Positions 22,801-34,200 of a DNA stretch of 64,000 bases are shown piece after piece. Source of the stretch: Ectocarpus siliculosus. Its lineage: Eukaryota; Sar; Phaeophyceae; Ectocarpales; Ectocarpaceae. The position numbers and the translations under genes are program-made. Numbering within the stretch: position 1 is the stretch's first letter; each line of letters opens with the position of its first letter. Under the pieces are notes generated by a model that was given only the letters and a program-made list of their open reading frames with translations, was not told the DNA's origin and searched no databases. The stretch is taken from contig FN649751.1 in the NCBI GenBank assembly GCA_000310025.1, positions 5,404,253 through 5,468,252 of the forward strand, written 5' to 3'.

Positions 22801-25800
22801 GACGTCCTCTCACAACACGCGGCGGGCTCTGTTCTCTTGATCCTTGTTGTCAACAACGCGACAAAATACACACAAGGTCATAAACGAACGGGACATTCTG
22901 GGAACGCAGCTCATTCGCCGCAACGACGAGCTGGCCCTCCTCTACGAGAAGCTCAAGATTCAGCAGAGCACCCTAAAGAAGGTGGGCCGCACCGACCAGC
23001 GAAACGTTCGGAGAGGCGTCGGGTCGGGGTAATATGGGCTTGTGACCTGCGACCGCAGCCATTTCGTTTCAGACTCTATCTTATTTCCTCTTGCCGAGCC
23101 GGTGTTCTCGTTTTGCTCGTCAGAAAATCGCCCTGTTATAAGGAAACACGTATGTAGTGTGCAATACTTCTCCTTTGGGTTACCAACATGTGTGCATCGC
23201 GTACACACCTGCTGGTGCGCGATACATACTCCGAAAAAGTACCCGTCCTGAAGGAACCACGCAGAGTTTCCCCATCTGCCAGTCGTTTCTCGCCGTCATC
23301 GTTTTGTCCAGGTCTATCCGGCCCTTCAGCCCTTCTCTCGTTCAACGAAATGCAGCCAGCAGCAATCGGTAAAGGTAGAAAGTAGTGCTATTAGTAAATG
23401 TACGCCAGTGCATAGTGTAGCCGCCCCTGCCACGTTGACTGACTTTTCATGCATGTGTCATCTCTCTTTGTCCCTTTGTCCCTCTCCCCTCCCCCCCCCC
23501 CCCCTCTCTCTTCCTGCCAACAATTGTCGACGTTCACAGGGCGAGGCAGGCTACAGCATGCGTTTGATGGACATTCGCACTCTAAAGCTCAAGTGCGGGG
23601 ACCTGATGCGGGACCTCGCCATAGCTCGCGGCTCGAGCAACCAGATGGAGGAGTTGCGTAGGGAGGTCTTTCAGCTGCAGAGGGATCTGCTGCAGGTACT
23701 GCTACCTCGCCCGTCGACAACCCGCCGTTACGACTGCATCTGCCACGACGAATTTCCGTCCATAGTTTCACGTTCGGTCGTCTGGGTGCGAACAATATGT
23801 GACGGAATATAGCTCTTTGCCGCACCCCCTCCCCCCTCGTCTGCCTCTCGCGGGATGTCCATGGCCGAACGACTACAGCATGTACGGTCATGAGTACTTC
23901 ACCCCCATCGACAACCTAGTCGGTCAAGTTCCGATGTGAGGGCCTTTCGGATGTAGGGCAGTGAGTAGCACCCCCACGCCACCCTCTCCGCGCGTCCGCG
24001 AGCCTTCCGCTGAAGGCAAGGGGGGGGCATGCATCATCTACAACATGAAACCAGGAGCAACACAAACGTTTCGCACGATTCGCAGGAGAAAGCCAAGGTA
24101 AAGGCATTGAGCGAGGAGCTGGAGAACCCCATGAACGTGCACCGCTGGCGGAAGCTCGAGGGGAGCGACCCGACGACGTTCGAGATGATCCAAAAGATTC
24201 ACACGCTACAGAAACGCCTCATCTCCAAGACGGAAGAGGTAACCCCGCGTGGTGATTAAAGATCGCCGTTTAACGCTTGTTGCCTTGACGAAGCAAGTAC
24301 GTTTACGTTTATTGTAGTGTTGGTGTAATAGACGTACATTTGAAAAGGGCGCCGTGCTTCAAACAAACGACATGGATATCACACCCCACGTGCTCACAGC
24401 CAACCGTTGTGCCTTCGTTGTGCACACAGAACCCCACCGCCTGCGCACCATCGTCGCAGATGGACATGGGCTAACACCAACAACTTTGTTGGGGCGTTCC
24501 ATTTCCCCCGTTTGCTTCAACCAACTTCTCGTATTGTATTACGTCTCATTTGCTACGGAAGACCGACGAATTCGCATGTCCCGACCCCCCTCCTTCTGGC
24601 AACAAACGCCACAGAAGGGACAAGGTACATGAGATGCGCAAGATATGCAAGATACTGTTGTGAACGAAACAGACGAAACGTACAAGAGCTGTGGACCGTT
24701 GGCCATGTTTCTGCTATCCTTTGTTTTTGAAAGGGGATATTCGTGGTCCTTGCGCATACGACTTTAGTGTAACAACATACGAGTACCTCTTCAGCGCCTG
24801 GCTCGTTGGGCACCTCCCCGCGAGGTTCGCGCTTGGCATGATGCCTGGTCATATGACGGTGCGGAGAGATTTTCACCAGGTCGCTTTGGTCACATGGTGG
24901 AGCAGAGGGTGAATAAGCCGCCGAGCCTTTTCGCTTTGGCTCAAGATGTACGGCCTCAAGTATACGGTCTTGTATCACTATGATGCCCCCCCCCCCCCCG
25001 TTAGGATAGACAGACTAGGGAAGACATTTTTGAGCCACCTTTGGCAAAGTAGGAAGGAACGATTGGCCATCGGTGATGGGCCCTGTGGGAACAATGCTCC
25101 GTCCTCTCGAGGACACGTGGTCAATGGTCTAACCGCTAAGGCATGCAAAACATAAGAGTACGCCCCCTCCCCCCCTCCCCCGTATTTTCCCTGAAGGTGG
25201 TGGAAAGAGATTTGTTGCTGCAGGAGAAGGAGAAGTTGTACAAGGAGATGAAGGACATCCTCGCACGACAGGTGATTCACAGGATGTCTGCGTCCGTCGT
25301 CAAGTACCACGTGACTTTACCAAAGATAGCTATAGCTATTTGCTGGTTGGTTTGACCGAGGGTGGTAGACATCTCTTGCCATCCGTTCTGATGTGTCAAG
25401 AGCACACTGTGAACACCGTCAAGGGGAGAGGGTGCTGGGAACACCGTCAAAGAAGCAGTCGACGGAAATCTGATAGCGTTGCGGTTCATGATCATGGCTG
25501 TGGTTACGATATCGTCTACGCATTTACTACGCGTGCATCGTCGGGGTTCTCCCCCGTTTCCCGGGTCTTACTGCGGGACAGGTACAATGCTGGTGTAGGA
25601 ATGAAGGCAAGGCGATCGCTTATCGCTATTTGGTCGTTCTGCGCACACTATTCATCTATTTGCTGACGCGCTGCAGGGCAGTCGAGCCCTCGGCAAAAGC
25701 CGGCGTGACCAATGCGTATGGTGATATTTACACCATGGTGTTGGTGCGACTGTGCCGGAACATTTGTGTGTATGGTACGGCTCCTCACCAATGATCCCAG

Positions 25801-27575
25801 GAAAGGGAATGGAGTCAAACCCGTTCAAGACTCAGCAGCACCGTTTTCGTACTTCTACGGGGGGGGCGATCGCCGGCATTCAGGCGCTCTATGCCTTGCT
25901 TGCTCGCTTGCTTTTCTTATCCCCTTTTTCTCTTGGCGAGTGGTTGTAGGTTTTATCTCAGTGAGGAAAACGGGCCCCGTGTAGCAGCTTTTTCACCCAA
26001 CTTGTTGAAGGTTTCAGCAGCCAGATAGTTTGCGTCGCCACACCTCACAAGATCAAGCAAACCCCGAATCATGCCTAATTTTCCCGCAAAAACGAACTGG
26101 TCTCCGATACACAATAGCCCGGGCCCGAGGTCGCGGAGCAGCTGTCGGTGTATCAGGCCAGCCTCAAGGAGAAGACGAGGCAGATGAAAGCGATGGCCTC
26201 GGAGCTCAACATGTACCAGGCACAGGTGGGGTCGGTTAGGTAGCCTCGAGTCTACCACCATTGCTTTTCTCTCCTCGTGAAACAACTAAAAGATGCCTCC
26301 TTCTTTGCCCTTCGAATAAGACCAAGAACAACCTGGAAGTGGATCGACGAACGGCTGTGCTTGCTGGGATCGGACAGAATCTCTGCTATCCCCTCGCGCG
26401 TTGATCTCGAACCAACCAGTCAGAGGTTGGGCCGTGAAAGACACAAGTGATGCAGCTTCGGCCCTGTGCACGGTCACAAAGGAGGGGCCAGAAGAAGACA
26501 CATTTCAGAGGATGTAGGGCAAGGACCACCTCCTCCGAGGAAGAGAGGGAACGCCCATACATGCGTGTGGCAAGAATTTGCAGAGCGGCACGATGTTCGC
26601 GAGACCAGCGCGTCATTAGATCAGTGGCCGTGAAGGGACGACGGTAGCTTCCGAACGGAGGAGAATGGTCCTCCCTCTGTCACAATCCCACAGTCTGTCG
26701 TGATCGTATCGAGGTCACTAGACGTCAACCCCACGCTCGACACACTACTCCCAAGCAATTTTCGAGAAGATCCACCGCCACCCATCCTATGTTACCCTCC
26801 ATAACTATTTCGTCCCTAGGTTATTTCAAGACAATTTTGGACCTTTCCCTCTCCACAAGTTATCGTGGACGGAATACTCTTGCTACGCCCTTGCCTACGC
26901 TGCGAACTCTTTCTCTCCGACCTCCTCACTTTTTTCCGACGGCGGTGTGCAGGTGAACGAGTACAAGTACGAGATGGAGCGAATCACCCGCGAGCTGCAA
27001 GACGCCAAGCGCAAGCACTACGAACACAAGCGCCGGGAGCAGGTGCGTGCCAGCGGTCCATCAAAGCGTGATGCGTGGCTGTTTAGTAACGTTTGAAAGA
27101 GCAACGGCTCGTCATGTTAGTTTCACACGTGTGCCTGGGAAAACGTGTCGTATCCTACGATTCTTTGAACTATTTCCTCGTGTTCCACAGTTATCGTCTC
27201 GAGCGCAACACCCATACAACGCATTGACATTGCGAAAGGGCCTGGTGGTGATATCGTGCAGGTGGAGCAGGAACCGGGTTGACTACACCATAATCTCTGT
27301 GGCGTTTGTGTGCCTGCCTTGATGATCTACTTTTGTTTCGTCGCTCCCGCTTGCCCCCGTCCTAACTCTGTGCCCTCGCACATCGTTTTCATTTCTTGAA
27401 ACCGATCTATCTGCCCCCCCTATCTCCTTCGGCGTGATGTGTCACTTTTCTCTAGATGTTGAGGGAGATGCAGGACGAGCAGCGGGCGATGAACAACAAC
27501 CCGGCGGAGATGCAGGCGCAAGCACACGCCTCCGCGGTAAAACGCTTCACAGGGGGGGGCTTCGCTGTAAATTGA
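13851..27575 (+). CDS. CFAP58: Cilia- and flagella-associated protein 58 (CCDC147 family)
   Basis: Twenty-one exons: 13851-14011, 14552-14772, 15177-15346, 15649-15759, 15904-16005, 16520-16669, 17182-17244, 17537-17665, 18499-18606, 19007-19105, 19618-19728, 20654-20869, 21226-21351, 21832-21912, 22877-22981, 23540-23695, 24086-24238, 25197-25271, 26118-26225, 26953-27042 and 27456-27575. They join in phase to about 883 aa, close to the human protein (about 870 aa). The product is nearly all coiled coil. Family landmarks appear in order: FEALERDFQEVLSEL and GDKSLERFR at the N terminus, ATALKLSQ-type ALKLSQEDQATI, VRSDRNLYSKNLIEAQDEI, NERDILGTQLIRRNDELALL, ELENPMNVHRWRKLEGSDP, IQKIHTLQKRLISKTEE, ARQPGPEVAEQL, SELNMYQAQ and the C-terminal FTGGGF. 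CFAP58 acts in the axoneme and in flagellar assembly, so the organism has a flagellated stage. Eighteen of the 20 introns are phase 0; only the first two differ. The start codon was chosen because it opens the conserved N-terminal block directly. Confidence 0.95.
17921..18017. repeat. Short inverted repeat (hairpin) in a CFAP58 intron
   Basis: TTGGTGACATCCTATGCAGG with CCG (17921-17943) is mirrored by CGGCCTGCATCATAGGAATC with ATCACCAA (17990-18017), giving an imperfect stem of about 23 bp around a 46-bp loop. A second perfect 10-bp stem (cacactggtc/gaccagtgtg) follows at 18135-18157, and a 12-bp palindrome (tatcacgtgata) lies between them. Confidence 0.6.
22136..22423. repeat. Minisatellite of three 96-bp units in a CFAP58 intron
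   Basis: Three head-to-tail copies of exactly 96 bp start at 22136, 22232 and 22328, each opening tttctgacgaaagaaacgcc. The copies differ at only a few positions. The period is a multiple of three, so open frames run through all copies on both strands. This explains the long reading frames here and does not show coding. Confidence 0.95.
23851..23897 (+). repeat. tRNA-like short repeat (SINE-like), copy 3
   Basis: Reads cgggatgtccatggccgaac...gcatgtacggtcatgagtac and aligns base for base, with about 20-25 percent differences, to the copies at 7014 (minus strand) and 25109. Flanked by C-rich sequence. Lies in the CFAP58 intron between exons 16 and 17. Confidence 0.45.
25109..25161 (+). repeat. 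tRNA-like short repeat (SINE-like), copy 2
   Basis: Contains ggtcaatggtctaaccgcta followed by aggcatgc and ends agagtac. A C-rich run follows and then serves as the polypyrimidine tract of the next CFAP58 acceptor (exon at 25197). TGGTCTAACCGC resembles a tRNA A-box. Confidence 0.5.
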
Positions 27576-29172
27576 TGAAATCGTGTCCAATAAAGCTAAT
27601 CGATCTCACATGATCTCCTCTCACGGGTACATGGCGACGACAATAATACATGATATACGGTTGAGTTTTAAAAACGCCCGTCAAGTCTTGCAGCACGCGG
27701 GTGTGCGTGGAAAGCTCACGATCGGGGGTTATGCTTTCGGCGCTTGTTGCAGCTGTTCCGGCCGAACGGAGGGCCGGCGCGACGGTTGTCTGCGTGCAAG
27801 GACCCATCTCCTCTGATGCGACGTGCGGTGGTGGCACCACTGAGATTGCTCCGTTTTCGCTGTGAAGTTCGTCGCGTATCACACCATCGAAAAATATCAA
27901 GAACAAAAAGAGGCGCTGCAGTCGTGGCTAAGATACCAGACAAGACCTCTTTTTGATCTGAAGGTTTGATTATTTTCCCAACAACTGACTTTGTCGTGAC
28001 ACTACCAGCTCCATGCTCACTTGTCGGCATGCTGCGCGCGACGTCGGGAATGCCTGGGTTCGATCGTCTCGAGATGCACACGCCCTACACCCGGCACCGA
28101 AGCAATGTCCGTACCATGATGGAGTGACACGTGCCCTTCGTGGTTCTCGCTTCTTTAACACTCATAACAAAAACAAGAGACCTCTCATCATTTTACCGGT
28201 TACTAAATTGCTTCTTGCATTTTACAATCAAACGGGGATATTTCAAGGGCCAACAAGCCAAACACGACGGTCTCGTGACACAAATCAACACCACGCTGCA
28301 GTCGCCTCCACGACCGAGCTGCTCTGTCGAAACACACAACCGCTTCCAAAAGCGGGGCAGCAAGCACAAAACATTCTAACGGTAACACTACTACACCAGT
28401 GTAGGGTGGCACCGACCGCTACACGGATAACATTCAAGGTGTTCGGCACTCATACGCATGGTTGTGTCCCCATTCTGAAAGGTCCCAGCATGGACAAGGA
28501 GAATCCGAGTGCGACAAAGCACCTTCAGCCCTGCGGCAGTTTCGCACAATCATCAACTGCTTCCCGTGCGGTGCTTGTGACGGAGTCCATCGTATCCTGT
28601 CCAGCTAGATCTAGGTGCGAAATGTAAGCATTTCCCACACGGAAGGTATGGTCTAACACGTGGGTCATTTCTATTGCGCATCTTATGCCGAAGCCAGTCA
28701 AGCCAGGAGCGGCCCAAGACGGTTTGATTGCGATGCAGCAGCAGTGAGATATAATATCTATTCAATACTACTCCTTGCACACTCCAGATGAACACTCTCG
28801 AAACGAAAACACTACAGTAGAACAAGATGAAACGACAAAACTATTATAGCTCCCGAGTGAAAGGAATACATATAGTAAGCGAGTACCACGCGAACAAGAC
28901 CGCAAACCGGCCACCCCACATCCTATGTAACCTTCGGACGACTGCACGAAGGCTCCAAGAGAGGGCGCAAAACGACAGTCCGATCAGAGCAAACAAGCTG
29001 AAACCCGGCCCTAGCGAGTCCAAGCGGGTGGGGTTACCACCTCCCCCCTCGGCAACCCCCGCCATCCCTCTCCAAATGCTTCAAGCGAGGGAGCCACCCG
29101 CCACGGGCACGGCTTTCCTCCGGCCCTAGCAGCGTAGAGGAAACAATGGGCGTCTAGCAGGAGTGGTCTAGG
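27576..29172. other. Convergent intergenic region
   Basis: Lies between the 3' ends of CFAP58 (plus) and the small minus-strand gene. An open frame of about 200 codons at 28013-28627 has no recognised domain, no splice support and a composition unlike the neighbouring exons, so it is not called. A tRNA B-box-like GGGTTCGATCGTC occurs near 28058. No other structure was seen. Confidence 0.4.
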
Positions 29173-30527
29173 TCAACAAGAGCTGGCATCCTCTCCATCA
29201 TCGGCATCCGGAGCTCCGTCTCCGTCCGCGGTCTCAGTTGCCCCCATCACCACCCTGAAGTGTTCCGTAGAGAGAACCAGTCGGGGTTGAAACATGCGCG
29301 AGAGCGTGGAGCAGCGTGTGCGTGCATCCGAGCTCGCCGAGCGATGAGTGCTAATGGGTCCCCACCAGGGATTGTGTCGAATCGTCGAATTTGGTGTGAT
29401 GTTTCGAGGTGTGGTATGCAAAGACGGCTGAAAACTGAGGTTCAAATCACTTGAACGCAAAATTGAAACTACAATAGACAAGAACAACGAAGAAAAAAAC
29501 AGACGAGAGCAGAAGGACTGACAGCGTCAGCCGCAGTAGCAGCACGAGAAGCCCCACGTGGAACGTGTAAGCAACGATATCTACAGTTCCCAAATACGTC
29601 CTGCGCGGCATCTCCCTTTTCTGCCCTGTGACTGCGCGAACATCTCCGGTTGCACACGTTTCTGGTTGCCTTTTTCTTTTTTTAGAAAGTAAACAAAACC
29701 TCACAGAAAGACTTGTCTCTTGTGTGTATTAATAGTGTTCGGCACTCACTTGTACTTGCTTTTCAGGACGGCGATCTCGTCGATCATCGGCTGGATGATC
29801 TCGAAGTTAATGGCGCCCGTTTCGGCCACCATTTCGTCCGCTTTCTCTCGCAACACGGTCGCGATCTCAATGATTTCGTCTTCTAGCTTCTCCCCCTTCA
29901 GCACCAGCAAGCAACCACAGCAGCAGCGTTCGTCAGCACACAAGCAGTGCACAGCGGTTTGAAATATTTTTCTACCTGCGCGTACCATCTGCAGCGGAAG
30001 TTCCGTGGGAATATCTGTGCGTGCCAGCGCTGGCCTTTTTGAAAGCTACAGCTCTTGTCTGGCGCAGGAAGCTCAGGATACTTTTGCCTACATGTCGCTG
30101 GGTAACTGCTGCTACTGCTGTATGTAGTTACTGCTGTAACAACTTACCTACTGAGACAGCAGTATGCACGTGGTGCCAACCTTTCCTCAAAATATCGGCG
30201 CGACGCACGGAGCATGTTGTGTCATCATGTGCAACAGCGCGACATACCGTTTTGCCTCAACCATTCTACCACACATGCCCCAGACAAGGCTTTTCTCTCA
30301 AGGTATGCACTAATCTGCTCAGGAAAGAAGGTCATCAGCAGCGCAGAGAGGTGGGGGCTGGTTGCACCTTTGTCATGTACACTGATGTACACTATTGTGC
30401 ACATGACAGCAGCGCGTCAACTTGCCTCCATAGCTCTCTGCGCGCGCTCCTCGGGTGCGAGGTCTCTCGTCGCGTCCGCCCCTAACCTGGACGCCTTGTT
30501 GAAAAACGCTTCGTACTCGTTGGGCAT
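29173..30527 (-). CDS. Small acidic-tailed protein of unknown function
   Basis: Three exons on the minus strand, 30426-30527, 29750-29895 and 29173-29254, give about 109 aa and join in phase (0, then 2). The start MPNEYEAFF is followed by a charged helix ending EERAQRAME. The middle exon encodes an amphipathic helix (EDEIIEIATVLREKADEMVA) and the helical run FEIIQPMIDEIAVLKSKYK. The last exon adds an Asp/Glu-rich tail (ADGDGAPDADDGEDASSC). The first intron would use a GC donor (GAG|GCAAGT), which fits the GC-AG consensus well. I do not recognise the family, and a further exon may be missing. It lies downstream of APE2 on the same strand and converges with CFAP58. Support is coding-like composition plus phase-compatible splice sites. 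Confidence 0.5.
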
Positions 30528-31270
30528 AAGCCGGAGCTGCTGCCTCCTACGTGCTGCTCCAGGCGCCGCAACAGCAGGGGGCCGTCTCGTGGAGCCAGCA
30601 AACCTGCTACTGCTACCCGCTCGAGCGAAGGGCTCACCAACAGCACATCGATGCTGCTGTTGTCGATGTTGGTCAGCACCGACCACGAAAGAAGCCCATC
30701 CCCCGACGAAGGCGTGGGCTATTCCAGGGAGGGCGGCGAGGTGGAGCACAAAACCTGGATGCATTTCCACTGTTGTGGTACTCGAAGCTGAGATGTGATG
30801 CGCGGCCGGCGGTGTCTGGGATGATCAAGCAGGAAGCAACGTTGTAGTTGCGCCGCATCTTGCGCCGGAGTTCGGAGTCATAGCGCGCAACGCTCCTCTG
30901 AGGGGTCAAGCGGGAAGATGGCCAAATTGATCCGATCCCCGGCGGCTGTAAAGGCGTAGTAAACTACTGTAGACTACCTGCATCAGTGTCGTGCGACCAC
31001 TATGATACACTCAACACAACAAGAGCAACCAATAGCGCAAAAACATCGTTCAACTCTCAGCTCAGTACAAAGCTGTGTGTTCGGCATGTTTCTTGTTTTC
31101 TTTGCCTTTTTACGCGCCCCCTTTCGTTCGAAATGGCGCATCGAAGCACTCGTATGTAGAACAGAGTGTGGACACCCAGAAGGGATTCAGGTCAGCAGCA
31201 GGAACGAAGCAAAACGTTCGCGAGTCAAAATCCTACCTTCAACGGTATGCATAGACAGCAGGTCGGTTCT
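30528..31270. other. Gap between APE2 and the small minus-strand gene
   Basis: About 740 bases with no supported exon. It should hold the 3' untranslated region of APE2 and the promoter or 5' region of the small gene. Open frames here are short and overlap. Confidence 0.35.
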
Positions 31271-34200
31271 TCACGTGCGTCGTTTTTTATTACTATTCGT
31301 ACCGCCCTCAGCGCGGGGAGGTTTGTCCTTGTAACCCCTAACCCCGTCCCTTCGCCACTGAAAAAAAGTGCAACGAGCGTTTCGGTCCGTCGGCCAGTTA
31401 CCCGCCGAACGAGCGCAAGTGTAGAACCTCCTGTTGTGGTTTGGACCGGGCTTAAGAACGGTCCGCTGGATGGACGGCTCCCCGTGCTCGCAGGTCGGTG
31501 CGCTCTTCTTCCGTCCGAAAATGGCCTTCCACGCCTCCGCGCTGTCCCGACTACCACCACCCCCGTTCGGCCCCTCGCCTGGCCCTGTTTCGACCCCGCC
31601 TTCACCGCCAGGGTTGCTTAGTCTGCAACTACCAATCGTGCTAACGCTGCCTGACCCCCCACCGGCCCCTGCTGTGTCGTGCCCCCCACCCGATGCGTGA
31701 ACCCTCGAACGGGGTGGTTGAATCGCCTGAGAGGTCTGTGCACCACCACCACCACCACCACCACCACCTCGCTGGTTGCACGTGCGTAAAGGCACGGTGC
31801 CTTCAGCTCTTCTACTAGTCCCCGACCCCGCGCCATTGCCGCCCGCAGTCGCTTCCCGACTGGTGGCGCCCGCGGAGGTCGAAACATTACCATTTGCCGC
31901 GGGCCCGAACGCAAGCTTGCTCTGACGAGACCCACCGGAGCCAGGCCGCCGTGCCGTCAAGCTACCGCCGCCGCTGCTGCTAGTGCTCGATGTACGGCCC
32001 ACAGACCCTACTTTCTTCCCGCGCATCATCAAACTTCCAGCAACACTGGCACCGTCTTTCCCCGTTACGCCTGCACCCGGCAAAGCCCTCATGAACGCGG
32101 CCACGCCCTTTCCGCCGCCCGCGGCAGGCCGCGTAGCGCCGCTCTCCCTGGCGCCGTTCCCGTCTCTTACCAACCTGCCATCAGCCCCCTTCCCTTCGGT
32201 ACCCACGGCAGACTCTTCATTCTGGCCGCCGGCCACGAAATACTTGGCGAGCTTCTCCTGCTTCGCCGTCAGCTCTGGGTAAAAGCAGGAGCACTCGGGC
32301 GGGTGCTCCGGCCATTCGCTCGCAGACCGGCTTCTTGCGATTTCGTCGCCTTCGCTCTCGCCCGGGGCATCCGCCGCCAACCCCGCCGCCAAAGGGAACG
32401 CGAACCTCGCGCGCACGGGGCAGTGATCCGATCCCAGAAAGTCCGGCATGATGTCGCATGCCCGGAGAGCTCGGTCTGCGAAGTCCGTCCCCGCGATGAT
32501 GTAGTCAATGCGCGTGCCATAGTTGTTGTCACGCGCCCCTGTCTGGGTGTTCCAACATGTGAAGGCGCTCTTGCGGTCCGGGTGAAGATGCCGGAAGCAG
32601 TCCACTAGCCTTAGCACAGCGTATATGATTTTGGACCAAAACGCGATTAGGGGGGGTGGAATCAGCTGATACCCACGGCAAGCAGTAGTATACTTGTAGA
32701 AGACACCGACAACAACAGCTTTGTGTGCCGAAAAACTACGCGCGTCGAAGCATCCAAAAAATATTTGAGTCAGGGTCGGGATGCATGCGCCATCGAAAGG
32801 CACGAAGCACGTCAACCGACAAGATTACAACAGGAAAATGCTTGAGCGCAAAGAAGAGCAACAACAAGTAACACATGCCATACACACAACAAGAACATCC
32901 ATTCCCCCTCGGCAAAGATCTTTTGGAAGATCAACCCTCAAACCGTCCCCCTACTTCGCGAAAGTCGAGACGCCAGCCGTCGACCAAACACGGAGACCGC
33001 AGCCGTTGGTTCCCCCGCCCGTAGTAAGACAAAAGAAGGCCTTACTTACTTCTTCACCAGCAGATAGCAAAACGAGAGGCCACCTTGTGGAGAGCGGGCA
33101 AGACCAAGGCAAGCCAAAATCAAAACCAATGCATTTTGGGGCGCTACCAACCTCGGCGGCTCCGGCGAGCCCAACCCCAGCATCCCCCGGATCCACTTGG
33201 ACCAGTTGGAGGCGTAGAACTCGGAATCCGTCATGGTGAAGCCGTGGTCCAGCTGACTAGCGCAGGCGTTCAAATCGCCCACCTTAAGGTCAACGACATA
33301 AACAAAAATGAGTGCGGAGCAGGAACAACCGCGGCCGAAGGCACAAAAAATTGCGACGTGTCCGAAAAGAGGCTCAAACGTGCGCTGATGGCAGGCACGT
33401 TCCGAGTGGTCATGTGGCAGAATGCCAACCTCGCAAATTTGCGGCGGGTAGAGTGTCCACAATCGCTGCGCTACAGTCGGCGACGGGATGGAACGAATGG
33501 AATGAAGTTTTTCAAAGCGCTCGGCTCGCAGAAGCTATGTAGCGTTGTGCATATGTGTAACCAAAACTGCCAAGAGTGGGCCATCGGTACACCTAAACTG
33601 CTGCACGTGGGGGTCGTTAGGAGGGAGACCAACCTCACCAGCACGACTCCTCGCCCACGGCTTCGGATCTCGAAGATGCGCGCTTCCAGCGTGGCCAAGA
33701 AATCTCGCTTAAAGGCCCGGCGATCTTCCGTCTTCTCCTTCTCGTCGTCGGAGCTGGAGCTGCACCGGTAAAACCACCAAGACGGGGGGCCTTGGGGCTG
33801 TGAAACGAGCACGAGACAAGAGGGGAAGACTGCCTGGAGTATGGTGGCCCTCCTGGTTTCAAGAGGGCCAATACATCGTGCCGTAAAAACAACGTGTCAA
33901 ACATGAGGGGCTCTGCTCCGAAGCGAGATTCAGAAGCATCTCGGTCATGCGAGGCGCTTTCGTGAAGGACGAGAGAGAACAAAACTCAAAAGAATATACA
34001 GCACGTAGTGGGGCCTTTATAGTGACGGTCGAATAGTGCCCGTGTTTTCGGCTCGCACACACTGAACTACCAAGTCATTATGTATGTTTTTTTAATAGTC
34101 CCGGTGTCCAGAAAAATGGCGGTAAAATATACCGGCACTATGCAGGGTCCCACTACTGCTGTACCAGAGAGTGGGACCGACCCCACCTGACGCACGGAGC

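Noticed and set aside
28013-28627. Plus-strand frame of 204 codons after CFAP58
   Set aside because: Atypical composition for this genome's exons, no domain and no splice or start support.
31271-32300. Separate Gly/Ser-rich protein
   Set aside because: It is the linker and GRF finger of APE2, continuous with the SDHCPV catalytic motif in the same exon.
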